The notes under the pieces are model-generated. The model was not told the origin of the DNA. It worked only from the letters and a program-made list of their open reading frames with translations, and ran no database searches. DNA of 64,000 nucleotides from Climacteris rufus (lineage: Eukaryota; Chordata; Aves; Passeriformes; Climacteridae): assembly GCA_013398175.1 (NCBI GenBank), contig VZRZ01007768.1, forward strand, positions 560,105-624,104, read 5' to 3'. A program made the position numbers and the translations under genes. Below, one piece after another: positions 24,130 through 35,500 of the stretch (its first letter is position 1; the number at the start of each line of letters is the position of its first letter).

Positions 24130-24700
24130 CTGGTTGTGTCACGATGCGCTAACACAAGCGGGGGTCGTGATGGTTCATTTCACGATCTCAAAATGCAAAA
24201 GGCACGAAGGGGATTGCAACTCTAATCAAACAGTGCACCTTTATTGAGTGCCAACAACACAATTATGCGATAGAGGGGGGAGAGAAAGAGAAATAAAGAA
24301 ACAAAGTAGAGGAAGAGAGAGGGGGAGAGGGGAATAGCTACCAAGGGATGAGACGAAGCCCTCGTGGTCCTGCCAATAGGCTCGCTGTCATCCGTGGGGA
24401 GATCTCCATAGGGTTCATTCAGAAAGGTCTCTTTATAGTCTTTTCGAAAGCGGGGGGCAACTGGCCAAGAGGGGAGGAAATCTGCCACTATTGTTGGTGA
24501 GGCCCCTTGGCTGTGTTCAGGAGGGAGTGTTCAGCACTGATCATTCTTCTCGCTTCAGTGCAGTCCCCTTGCCCAGGCAGAACCTGTTCCAGCGGGTGCA
24601 CCTTGCAGGCAACAAACGTCCCACCTTAGCCAGGCCAGGATTTTTAGTGCAAAAGTCCTCTTTTAGAGTTTCAGTCTCTGTCGATGATGGTGAGGCAGAT
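24130..24700 (-). mobile_element. Probable solo LTR of an endogenous retrovirus, antisense to HS1BP3
   Basis: Read on the - strand there is a TATA motif (ctataaag, 24438-24431) and, about 190 bp downstream, an AATAAA (24245-24240) followed by a plausible U5. This is the layout of a retroviral LTR. Between them is a purine/pyrimidine-skewed tract (24270-24330). No primer-binding site, gag or pol remnant is visible on either side, so a solo LTR is inferred. Ends are approximate; I could not fix terminal TG/CA bases or a target-site duplication. Confidence 0.55.
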
Positions 24701-27310
24701 AAGGAATTTTCAGGCCGACTCTTACAAGGTGTCACTGGTGCAGCGGGGTGTTCCAGCAGAGGGCACGCCGGCACTGCTGCATGTTGGTGTGCATGGAGTG
24801 CTGCAGCCTTGGGGAGGCACATCACTGTGCTCTGCAGACGCTGGGTATTGGGCGCTGCGTTGCTGTTCAGAGCCCACGCACACCCACAAAGCGCAATTAG
24901 CGATGGGATGCCAGGGTGCGCGTTTGCTTTAGGTTCAGCGGTGTAATTAGACACAAATTGAGATTTATGAATAATTTACAGAGTGCGATAGAAGAGAAAT
25001 GAGGATTAAGCGGGGAAAGAAATAAGTCTGAGTATCTCAGTTCAGTGTTAGAATATTTTAAAACTATTTTGGCATAATCTTGATGGGCTGCTGTCTTGTA
25101 ATGCTTTCAGAAATTAATTTGGTAGTTATTATTGAAATGAATTAATTGTTAAATGTTTTTCACTATTCAGACTTAATATTTTTTTTCTGGGTCGAGGGTA
25201 ATCATGTATTCTTCTGAAAAAGCACCAGTGAATTCCTCACTGCCCTTGTTTTTGTGCTTACATAGTATTGTTGGGAGGGGCTCAGATAGCATACCCTGTT
25301 CAGAGTTCTGCAAACTAGAAATGGAAAGCAATCCAGAAAGTCTGGAATTGCTTTCCTCTCTCTTTTTGGGGTATCTTTTGAAGGGAAGATTACAATATTT
25401 TGGAACATTTCTCTTGCCCTCGCCTCACTGCGTTGTTGCTGAATGGCATTTCAGATCCCACATGTCGAGCACAATGTTACCACGCTTACTTTTGTTGCTT
25501 TCACCAGTCTAAAGTTCTTGGTTTTCATTCCTCTGACAACTCAGGTTGGGTTTTGTGCTTCAGATCTTTGTTACAGAATTGCTTGCCTTTTGTGACTGGA
25601 CACTGAACCCACAGGGAACATTGTACAGCTGAGACACAAATGCTTTTCAAATCAGCTGGCTTGGTTTCTAATTACTGCAAAAGGCAGGGAAGCGTGGAAG
25701 CAAGGTGGTTATTGCTCTTTGTGCTTACATCTGATTAAGTGGGCTGGGGAAGGTGTGCCTGTTGCTGCCAGGGGCTGCTCCCTGGCCTGGAGGGCAGCTC
25801 ACACAGTCTGCCTGCATCTCTGGGATGAAACTTTCTTACAATCTGCACTGGGCATCTATACCCAAACTGGCTGCTGAGGGGTCTCTGCACCAGGCCAAAT
25901 CTTGGGCTGAAAAGTTATCTGGGGGAGTCCTAGCTGCCCAGAGTGTAAAAACTGTGCCAGACATTGTCAGGTTCCAATAGACACTATAAATAAGATTTTT
26001 TGTAGATACTCTCAGGCTCCATGCCTGGGAATATGCCTGATATTATTTAATTTGCTAGTATAGATGCAATTTAGGGATTCTGCATTAACAGTTTCCCTTC
26101 TGTGCTTTTTGTTAGGTTGACTTTTATCACTGTGTTGGTGGAAGAACCCTGCTTCTTCCCTTCCAAGATGTGGTATTTGAGTCTCTCCGTCTTTATATCC
26201 ATTTCAGTATATGCAATACTGCACATATTGCAGTGTTAATTAGGATTCACTCCGCTAGTGTTCATCAACATGTGTTACAGGAGGATAAGAGCTGGACCCA
26301 GAAAGAGTATCTGTGCCATATGCACTCTACTAGCACTATTTTTGGATTGTTTTATAATCTCTGTATTAATTGAAACACACTGATAGATTATGGATCCATG
26401 GAGGGCCTTGACAAATATATGATCTGTATAATATCAAAGATCATGACAGTCACCCTCACTGAATCTGTAATATCACTTAAAGGTAGTGTTTTGTTTGGCC
26501 GTGGGTTTTGTGTATTGGTTTGTTTGTACTGAATTCAGTACTTAATGTGGCACAGAAGCCACACCTTTTCTAATCAACATTCCCATAGCTATTGCTTTCC
26601 TTTTAATATTTTTGGGCCTTATTTCTCCTCAGGCTTCCTGTTTTTGTCTACAGAAGGAATGACTCCATTCACCGTTGGCATCTTCTCCCTGAATGAGAGC
26701 CTGTAGGCCGTGGCCAAGTTGTTGATTTTTATTTTCTCGTGGATGGACTGAATAGTCAGGGGTCAGCTGAGGTCTTTGCCCTTAGTTTTTGTGTTATGTG
26801 CTCTGCAGGGCAGCAAACATGGCAGTTTTTTAGTTAGTTTTTTCCAAAGGGCACTGAAGCCCCCAGGAGTGAGAAATGGGACAATGGTGAAAAGATTTAG
26901 GCAGCTTTGTCCATCATATACCTACCTGGCAGGGCTCTTCTTCCCTCCTCTCTCTCAGGACTGGGCATCACTTTTAGTGGACAAGGATTCCTGCTGTCAG
27001 AAAAGTATCTGGAGCAGTGACCTTCCCAGCATTTCATTAGCTGATGAGTCAGACATGTGGATCCTGGCAATGAACTTCCATTCCATTAAGCATTGGATTT
27101 TAATAACAGAATTAGAAGACCAGCAACAATGCTTGGGGATTCACTGGGTACATAACAGGCTTTTACTAGGCCTTATGTAAAGCTCCTTGCTAATACATGG
27201 TTTTCCACTTCAATTTGCACAGTTAATGTTTCACAGCACTTAAACTGCAGCTTTGCTGCTCCTGTCTCCCCTGTAAAGAAGTGTCCCCAGGCAGCACATT
27301 TTCGTTGCAG

Positions 27311-27518
27311 GTTTCCAAGAAGTACAGCGAGATCGAAGAGCTCTACCAGAGACTGGCAGCACGATATCCACAGGCTTCTCTTCCACTCCTGCCTAGAAAA
27401 GTTCTCTTTGTGGGGGAGTCTGACATCTCTGAACGAAGAGCTATGTTCAATGACATCATGAAATTCATCTCCGGAGATGAGGACCTAGCAACGAGCCCTG
27501 AGTTACTGGAATTTTTAG
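27311..27518 (+). CDS. HS1BP3: HS1BP3 coding exon 3, second half of the PX domain
   Basis: The acceptor is ttgcag and the donor gtaact; length 208 nt, phase 0 in and phase 1 out (residues 71-139 and the first base of 140). It encodes the canonical PX core KKYSEIEELYQRL (residues 73-85), which aligns with the RRYSDF-type motif of PX domains. A proline-containing loop (LPLLPRK, 94-100) follows, then the helix bearing GESDISERRAMF. In PX domains the basic residues in these places contact phosphoinositide headgroups. The KK pair replaces the usual RR and the aromatic of the DF pair is Ile, as I recall in mammalian HS1BP3 too, so the ligand preference may differ from classic PI3P binders (inference). 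Confidence 0.96.
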
Positions 27519-29354
27519 GTAACTGAAGGATGTGAGTGTCCCCTCTCCCACAAATATGCTTTATGAAAGCATTAAGGTCTTTACTCAGGTAGTCAAAAAC
27601 TAGAGAATGCCAGAATAAAAGCTGTCACTGAAAATATCCTCCTGCATTTACAGTGCTGCACAGTCATGTTTGCTGGTGTGTTCCCCTCCTCTCAGTGGAC
27701 ACATGCCTCATTCAGGGCTGTTAATAAATACCTTCAAAGCAAGCATTGTGCTATCCTGTCTCTGTGATTCAGAGCATGTACGTTTAGAAGGCTTATTTTA
27801 TTTTATTTTTTTTTTAGTTTTTTGGATGTTTGTAGGTTTTTTTTTTTGTGGGTTTTTTTGTGTGTTGTTTTTTTTTTGCTGTTGTTTTCCCTAGCCTTAT
27901 GTTCAGCTCTTGTTGCCTTTTCTAGAGATTCACGTAGTTCCTTTCTTATGTCTCTTGGGCATAGCAGGGAGTCACTGAATGAATGGAACATATGGGTTCT
28001 CAGCTTTTGATTCAGCTGAGGGCTGCTGAGCAGGGAATACTCCAGCCTGATGCTGTGCAGGATTCTTAGTAGAGTGTTAGTTTTAAGGAAGTGAAGTTGC
28101 AAGGTGCTATCAAGTGTGAACAGACCATTTTGCAAAAGTTTCAAGTGTGTCCAGATTGGAAGTTCTGTGAAACTGACAGCTTCCTGAAGCCAAAGCTGCA
28201 TAATGCTTGGGAAAATCCTTTTGCTAGTGAGTTTGGCAGTTTTCAGATGGTTTTTGTTTGGGGTTTTTTGTTTGGTTGGTTTGGTTTTTTCCCTGGCAGT
28301 GTTCTCTTGAAAGCAGACCCCTTGCAGAGAGAATTCAGAATCCATGTGGATTGATCTTTGCATGCTGGTTAACCTAACCATGGTGCACGTGTCTGAAGCT
28401 AGACTAGGCTGGATTGTCTTCATACTGTGGACAGGTTGGGTGCAAGTAATGTGACCTGTTCATCAAAATTTGCCCTAGAATAATGTCTCACCCTGATCTG
28501 GCAGATGCAGATGTGAAGAGCTGGGTGAGATGAGTCTCCCATGCCATACTTCAGCAGGCAAAATGGTGAAACCATTCATTTTACCCATCAGTTTTCACCA
28601 GCCTATTTTTTTTTTAGCTAGTCTCATTATTTTAAACTGCTTCCCTGGACATTCAGAGACTCAACACCAAGGATCAGTTTTCTCCTCATTCTCCTGGGCT
28701 TTGCATGTAACAAGTATGGTGAGAGGACTTAGTTTCATGTTTCAGTTGAATTTGCTCAGTTGGGTGCATCTCGGATACTGAACGGTGTTTGAACTTCAGG
28801 CTTCATTTCTGAGTGTAAACTGAAGAGCTGTTGTAGAAACATGCTGTCTAATGCTCTAATTTTAGCCCAAATTAATTAAATAGTATCAAAAAATGGAATT
28901 TATCTCAACTAGCTATGTGAAAGTTAGCTGCCTACATCTAAGCAGAGTATTTACGGCCCCACTGTAGCCAGTGGAGAGAAACAGGCACTTCAGAGAGAAA
29001 CTTTTCATATTACTTTATTTGGATGAGATGACTCCCCATGTGGGAATTCTGTTGTTTCTGTTGACTACAGAAGGAACATAAAACAGCAGATTTGACATGT
29101 GCTGCTGTGTCTCAGATAAAGTTCATTTCCTCTGTCTTTCTCTACTTAACTGCTTTAAATCAGTAAACAGCTCAGACACATAATGACACATAGTGAGTAA
29201 AGGGAACAGTGGGAGTGTTTTGTAAGAGTTTCAGAAAAGCTGATCATGTCCTTCATTCCTCAAACAAAACTATCAGGGACAGGTGCAAGGTATAAAAAAA
29301 CCTGTAGTTGTTATCCTGTGTTCTCAGTTTTTAATCCATTACTGTGTTCTGCAG
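27519..29354 (+). other. HS1BP3: HS1BP3 intron 3
   Basis: A 1.8-kb intron between the PX exons and the acidic linker exon, gtaact donor and gttctgcag acceptor. Its only distinctive content is T/G-rich low-complexity sequence at 27795-27890 and 28250-28292. Confidence 0.92.
27795..27890. repeat. T/G-rich low-complexity tract
   Basis: The + strand is almost entirely T with scattered G for about 95 bases, including several runs of eight or more T. A second similar tract occurs at 28250-28292. On the transcribed RNA this gives U/G-rich sequence. Confidence 0.9.
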
Positions 29355-29574
29355 GAACAAAATCTTCCAGTGCCATTGACTTCAAGGGTAAAAACGTGCC
29401 TGATGACAAGGAGAAAGAAGATGAGGAAAATGAGGCATTGGATTTTTTCAAAGAGGAGAAGACACCTGACTTAATCTCACAGCTTTTGTCAGTGGAAAAT
29501 ATCAAAAAAGGGGAGAAAAACGAAGAGGAAGATGAGGAAGAAGAGGAAATTTTAGACCCACTTGGTATACTCAG
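29355..29574 (+). CDS. HS1BP3: HS1BP3 coding exon 4, acidic low-complexity linker
   Basis: The acceptor is gttctgcag and the donor is CAG followed by gtatgg; length 220 nt, phase 1 in and phase 2 out (residues 140-212 and part of 213). The segment is charged and probably disordered. It contains NEALDFFKEEK, which matches the EAFDFFEEQ type segment of the mammalian protein, then a run of nine consecutive Asp/Glu residues (196-204), then LDPLGIL (206-212). The last motif is shared with mammalian HS1BP3 and anchors the exon identity although the rest of the linker is divergent. No catalytic residues are expected. Confidence 0.94.
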
Positions 29575-32500
29575 GTATGGCTAAAATCCTATAAATCAGG
29601 TATTTAGATTTGAGCTTAGTTTTCTGAATAAGGCTGTTGTATGCCAGCATCCACTGGATGTGCTGTTCTGGAGTACACTGGTGTTTCCAGTGTCTGGAAC
29701 TGCTTGTGAGCTCTCTTTGGCTTTTCTTTGCTTTTTCCTTTGTCTGAAGGTGTCACGTGCTAAATGCCACTAAGGCATAAGCAATAACAGCTTGAGAAAC
29801 AGTAATTGAATCAAAACTTCCTGATATTAGTATCTGGGTTTGTTTACCTGTCCAGTAATGTTCAGACAGTTATTTTCTTCACTTCAATATGGAATTTCTC
29901 ACTGAATTGCAAAACCATTTCTAACTAAGCCTGGATGCAAATTTAGTGGCTGGGATCATGAGTACCAACTACATTTTTAGGGTGTCTCAGGCTTTAGATG
30001 TCCAAGTAGAGAAGGCTTAGCTAAGTTTTGATCTTCAGTAATTACTGACTGACCCAGCTGGATTGTTTCAGCCACCCACAGTCACCAGCCACTGAATGTT
30101 CTCTGTCTTGGATCTAGAGTGCTTTCAAAATGCTTCTTCATAGCAGTAGGCAATTGATAGTAATTGATAGTAACAAGCCAGACCCCTCTTCTGGTGTTTC
30201 CCAGTGACACTGAAGCATGTCCAAGGGGTCATTCACTCCAGGCTCTAAGCTGGAGTCTCCTGCACTAAGTTTGGTCAAATAAAATGGTTAAAACTGGAAG
30301 CACTATTTGGACTTTGCTCCTGCTATTATGATCATATTTAACTGTAGATGTCCAGATATGTCCAGATGTCCTTTTTACTTGAAGTATTTAATCTTTTAAA
30401 CATGACCAGAAAACTTTGAGTATTATTATTTTGACAAAACATGCTTAATTATTCAGCATAAAATTATTCTTTTGTTGAAGAAGAGTTTAAAAATTTAAGT
30501 AACTATTTACAATGAGAAGTTAGATAAAGCAGTACTTCCCACAATGTGGTCCTTAGTTTGTAAGTTTACAAAAGCAGCTGTCCTTTTTTGGATAGGAAAA
30601 TGAACTATTGGGTTAGCAAATGCAATGCTCTATTTTCCAATTTAAATCAAGTAGAAGCTGTAAAGATCTTGCTATGCCAAAACAAGCAAGAAGTTTGCTT
30701 TTCTGCTCTTCACAGTTTGACATAGCTTTTGAAAGTCTTGATTATTTTGGTCTTTTAATGCACTGAAGGATGACAAGATCTGGTATTTAATCCTCATTTA
30801 GTTTATTGCTTCCATTCCTTCTGAGAACAGAATTCTTACTGCATTAAAATAACTTCGTTTATGTAAGAAGTATGGCCTTCACTGGGACAGAGCTGCAGCG
30901 TGACATGTTGTGTAGCCAGATGTTTTTCACTCTGAAGCAGTGGTTGGCTATCCATAAAAGAAGTCTCCATATGTATTTATTGTTATTTTTGTGACTCTCA
31001 CATGTACAGTGTTGGGGCAAAAACTTGAAACTGTTTGGTGCTTTCATGCTTTGAAGAGAGAGCTGCAGCCTCACAGCTTTAGTGTTTCAGTTGTGCTTGC
31101 AGTTACTTTGGGATGGGAATGAATAAAACAGGAGGTGAAGCAGACAGATAAATGTGTTTAGTAGTAAACTGCCCCCTAATACCTAGTAAATTCAGGTTAA
31201 AAAGGAAAAAAAAATCCATGCTTCTTTCCTCTCTGAAGAACCTCTGAGAAGATGTAGAGTCAGCACTGTAAAAAGCCAGTCCTTTCTGTACAGCAGTGGT
31301 GGCCAGAGTGCTCTGAGCAGCAGAGCTCCAGCCTAAACTGAATCATGTGTTTGGCATAATCTTACAGGGGTTTTGCTTTCTGGATGAGGATGAAACTGCT
31401 CCAGTAGCACAGCCTCCATATGCTGTCAGCACGCTTCATTTGCTAACAACTTCTCCTCCTGGGCCAGAAGGCTGTCACTTGGATTTGGCCCAGCACTGCT
31501 GCTGTGCTGCTGAGCTACCCAATATCCAGTTGAATATCCTGGCCTTAGGGGTAAAATACTAAACTAGGGCCTTTTTTTCTGCTTTTGTATTGCTGGTGAT
31601 CCTCCAGGTGGAAGCTCATAATGGCCTGGTTCCTTTTGCCTGGAAGAGGCATCCCAGTGGTGCTGATTCTCTTCCTCACATTCAAGGCTGTGTCTGAGTT
31701 GCTCTTTGATGTCAGGTGGGCAACTCACTTTCCAATTCAGCTCTTCATCTTTTGTAGGTATTAATGATGATCTACAAACTTCATGTTTCTCTGTTGCGTG
31801 GGTCTTATGCTTCAAAGCTTTCTCTTTGTGTTAGCAGGGTGATCCTTGATTCTTAACAACAGAAAGACTGGTTTTTTTCTTCTCCAAATCAGGAACATGT
31901 CTAAAACAATAATACATATTTCTGATTAAGTTTTCATCTTTTAACACTCCTTTTATATTTTTTACCCCAGGCCTGGTCCATCCTAGAATAAAAAGTGGTC
32001 AAAATTAAGTTACATTTGTGGGATGCAGTGTAGAAATTCATTGAAACATGTTTTCATCTCTTTACCCTTTCTGGACAGTTTGGAGTATTGTTATTCCAGT
32101 GTATTGTCACCAGTTACCCTGCAAGTTTTTCTGGACATTTGTAAAAATCCTTTTTCAGCTTTGGACAGAATATACAGGTCCTCTAAGAAAAACCACTCCT
32201 AATAAAGAGTAAGATGATCCTTTGCTATCAGCTGTGAATAAGGAATGAATTATGGTGTACTCATTTTTGTAGCAGTGGCACATTTGCAGCTCTGTTTCAC
32301 TTTTCTTAGCACTGTATAAGTATACAGTAACTTGTAAGTCACTGTAAGGCTCTCATAGCATTTATTTTAAAGTTAGCATCTCTTTTTTTTTTTCTCTTAA
32401 GCCATCATTATAACATTCCTTTGTTAAAATGTTTTAGTTCCGTTATAAGTAGGAAATCAGATACATATTTAACTCCCCATTGTAGGGACAACATTAGGTA

Positions 32501-35500
32501 TATTGACTTATCTTTGTCACTGCTCTTTATCACCCTTTCAATCCAATTAGCTCAACATTTGCAGATACATATTTTTAAATCCTTAGTAGCACCATGGTGC
32601 TTCGGTATCTGGGTTTTTAGAGGTGTGCAGTATCTTTTAACAATGCTATCTTTTAAAGGATTTTCCTCCTAAATTGCCCAATAGTACTGTGTGGCTAGTC
32701 TCAGTTGTGGGGGGTTCTCCTGCTGGAATGCCTTTAGGAATGAAAGGAACAAGAGCACTGGATCTGAAAGAGACTCATCCTCTGAAGGGCAAGGCATGGA
32801 AGAGAAACACAAGTTGGATGAGCCCTTCATCTGCAACCAGCGTGGTCTTGATGGTACTGCTGAAAATTCTGCAATGGAAAAAAGTGGGATTTGCCAGTGG
32901 TTTGAGGGGAGGTTGGCACGGAGTGAGGGGAGCTGTGTGAAGCAGGGATGTGGAGCAGCAGCCCTGCTCAGTCTGTGCCAGGGTGCCTTGGCCAGGGCTG
33001 GCTGAGCAGTGTCTGGCTGTGGCTGTACCAGGACATTCTGCTGTCCTCTCAGTGAGCTTGGCTGTGCCCAGAATGCCCTGTGGAAGTGGCTGCTGGCCTG
33101 GGCTGCCTCCTGGGCTGTGCGTGGGATGGTTTGGGAGAAGGCAGGTGGTCCCATGCCAGGGAGGTACCAGGGACTGTCCTAACAGCTGAATTGTTGAACC
33201 AAGCTCCTGTACTCAAGCCCAGAGCATGAAGGAATTACTAAAAAAAAAACACTATAGCCCTATGTTCCTCTACCAACAGAGCTTTCTGCCTGCTGTCATC
33301 TTTGCTCCAGTCTGCCCTCAATGTTCCCTAGGGTTTGTCTTTCTGTAGGGAATTCAGACATCCAGTTTGGGATTTTTTTACTTAATCCAAGCCAGATCAA
33401 GTTTACATTTCTAGGTCTTAATGTCAAAGTAATTTAAAAAACACATCGCAGTAACTGAATTGGGTTTTGTCTTCTTCCTCTGTGGATGAAATACACAATT
33501 TTACTGTTTATATGTTGAATCCAAGAGCTTTAGCATCTCTTTCCTCTCACTTTGTAGTTAAAATAACTGAACTTTGTACTTGTATTTGGTTTATTCTTAA
33601 AAACCTCACACAGCAGCTGATTAGAATGACTTCAAACCAGCTCCTCTGAAAAAAGCAGCAGTTTTGCAACAGGAATATGACAGCTTCATGGGTTAAAACA
33701 TGCAGCAGCCCTCTCAGTGCATGCATTTCTTCAGCTGCAATTAACTTCTGAGGTAATATTTGTTCTCCACTTTGGGAGAACCCACCTTTTCCTGTGTTTT
33801 CTTTTCCTGTCTTCATCAGCTCTCTGCAGCCCTCACAGGAGCCTCTCCTCCACACACGGCTCCTCCCTTCCGTCCTTTTTTCCCTTGCCTCCCTAAATCT
33901 TCCAGTGACAGTGTGTATTTCCTCAGCTGTAGGTTTTTCCTGGCAAACTGCACAGAGTCCAAAGATGAGTATTCCCCAGGCAAGAGTTCTTCTGTCTCCA
34001 CGTGGGTCCTGGAGAGTTTGTCTCGACTCTCTGGCTTTGCTATTGTTTCAGAGGATTTCCCCTCATGGCTTCTCTTCATCCAAATTTCTGCCTTTCCTGA
34101 GGAACACAGGCACCTGGGTGGGTGGAGGCTTTGCATCTGTTGTGTTTAAACACCAAGAGATCTAAGTCCTGACAATAGTTAGGAAGGGATGGGGCTGGTG
34201 AGGGCTGACCTTTTGGAGGCCTTCTGCCAGAGGTTTTTAAAAGCCTTCTACCTGGTTCTTGCTGGGGTTAAGCTCAAGCACCTCCAGTACCAGAGGTTTG
34301 CTGTTGCTGGGTTTAGTTGGTGAGGAGGTTGTTAAAGCACTCAGTGCTTTTCCTGGCTTCAGATGAAATGGGTAATGGCTTGGAGCAGCGGATTGGCAGG
34401 GAATGAGAAGCCAGGAGCCAGCCCTGGCCTTGCCAGAGCCTGCAGAGCCAGGCAGGCTGCAGGAGGAGGTAGGTTGGCACCCAAGCCAGCAGTTGTTTCT
34501 GGGCTGCACCTTTGTGTTTCCCAGCCTCTTAATGGCAGCCAGGCTAGAGTTTGACTCCTCAGTTGTTGGTCCCAATGCTCCCTTTCCTTTCCTCTTCCCT
34601 TTTGTGGCAGAAGAGGCTAGGATGGCCTCAGCCTTTTGTCTTTGGGGGAAAAATGAGTGGCAACATTTGATCTTGCTTCCTCTGCCAGAAACCTTGGGCA
34701 TCTGAGAGTGGCTGATGAAGAGGGAAGAATCAGCTTAAGAGGAATCCTGCATTTAGCATCTTTCCAAGTGATTTTATTGATGGAGTGCCCAGAGCTGTAA
34801 TAGGTGAGGGCAGTGTACTTGCTCATGGATTTTCCCCTCCAAGGAAGAGAATTTCTGCAGACTGGAGTGGTGTCACAGCACAGCTGCTGTCTGCTGGACA
34901 GATGGTCTGGAGCAAACTTGTCAAAATGTGTGTTCAGCTGCTGTGCCTTCTGGTCCTTGGTTGGCAGGGCTGTATTCCTGCCACTCCTCAGGCATCCTCC
35001 TGCTCCTCAGCCACTCACAAATACACAGCTGCTTTTTGGTCTAGCCAGGTACCTGTGTGACTTCCCTTCTGAATCCAGTAGGATTCATACACAGCAGTAA
35101 AAACACTTGTCTGATTGTTCCTGTCAGCTGAGAGTGAAGGTGTCAAAACATCCAAGAAGAGTGAAAATACAGGTTATTTTTTCTTTAATAAAATTCAGAT
35201 AGCTGAAACAATGAACAAGAAAATAAAGAGCTTTGTTTTCCTAGCAATGTGTGTATCTGTGCTCACAGCTGTGAGGCCTTCAGAGATTTAAACAGGCAAA
35301 TCTTTATTTTCTGTTGGTTGTTGAGTCACAAGCTTAGGTTGCAAGGCATGTTTGACCATCACTTTGCCAAGTGACACAAGTATTTGTCGCAATTCCAATC
35401 CAGCTGCTGTCAGATTGGCAGCTTGCAGCTTCCCAGTAAACAACCCCACTGGTCTTCTACTGACAGATGGAATTTTTCTGAAAACCAAGGACACGGTCTG

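Larger units (their letters stand above)
17514..27310 (+). other. HS1BP3: HS1BP3 intron 2
   Basis: A 9.8-kb intron, gtaaat donor and ttgcag acceptor, splitting the PX domain. It contains a CpG-rich palindrome cluster (20.58-20.66 kb), an antisense CR1 (20.75-21.03 kb), a sense CR1 (23.40-23.94 kb) and an antisense LTR-like element (about 24.13-24.70 kb). The stretches 17.5-20.5, 21.0-23.4 and 24.7-27.3 kb show no gene or repeat that I can recognise. Confidence 0.9.

Noticed and set aside
23321..24142. 273-codon - strand open frame
   Set aside because: It is the antisense of a CR1 LINE 3' region plus flank, and no domain is recognisable.
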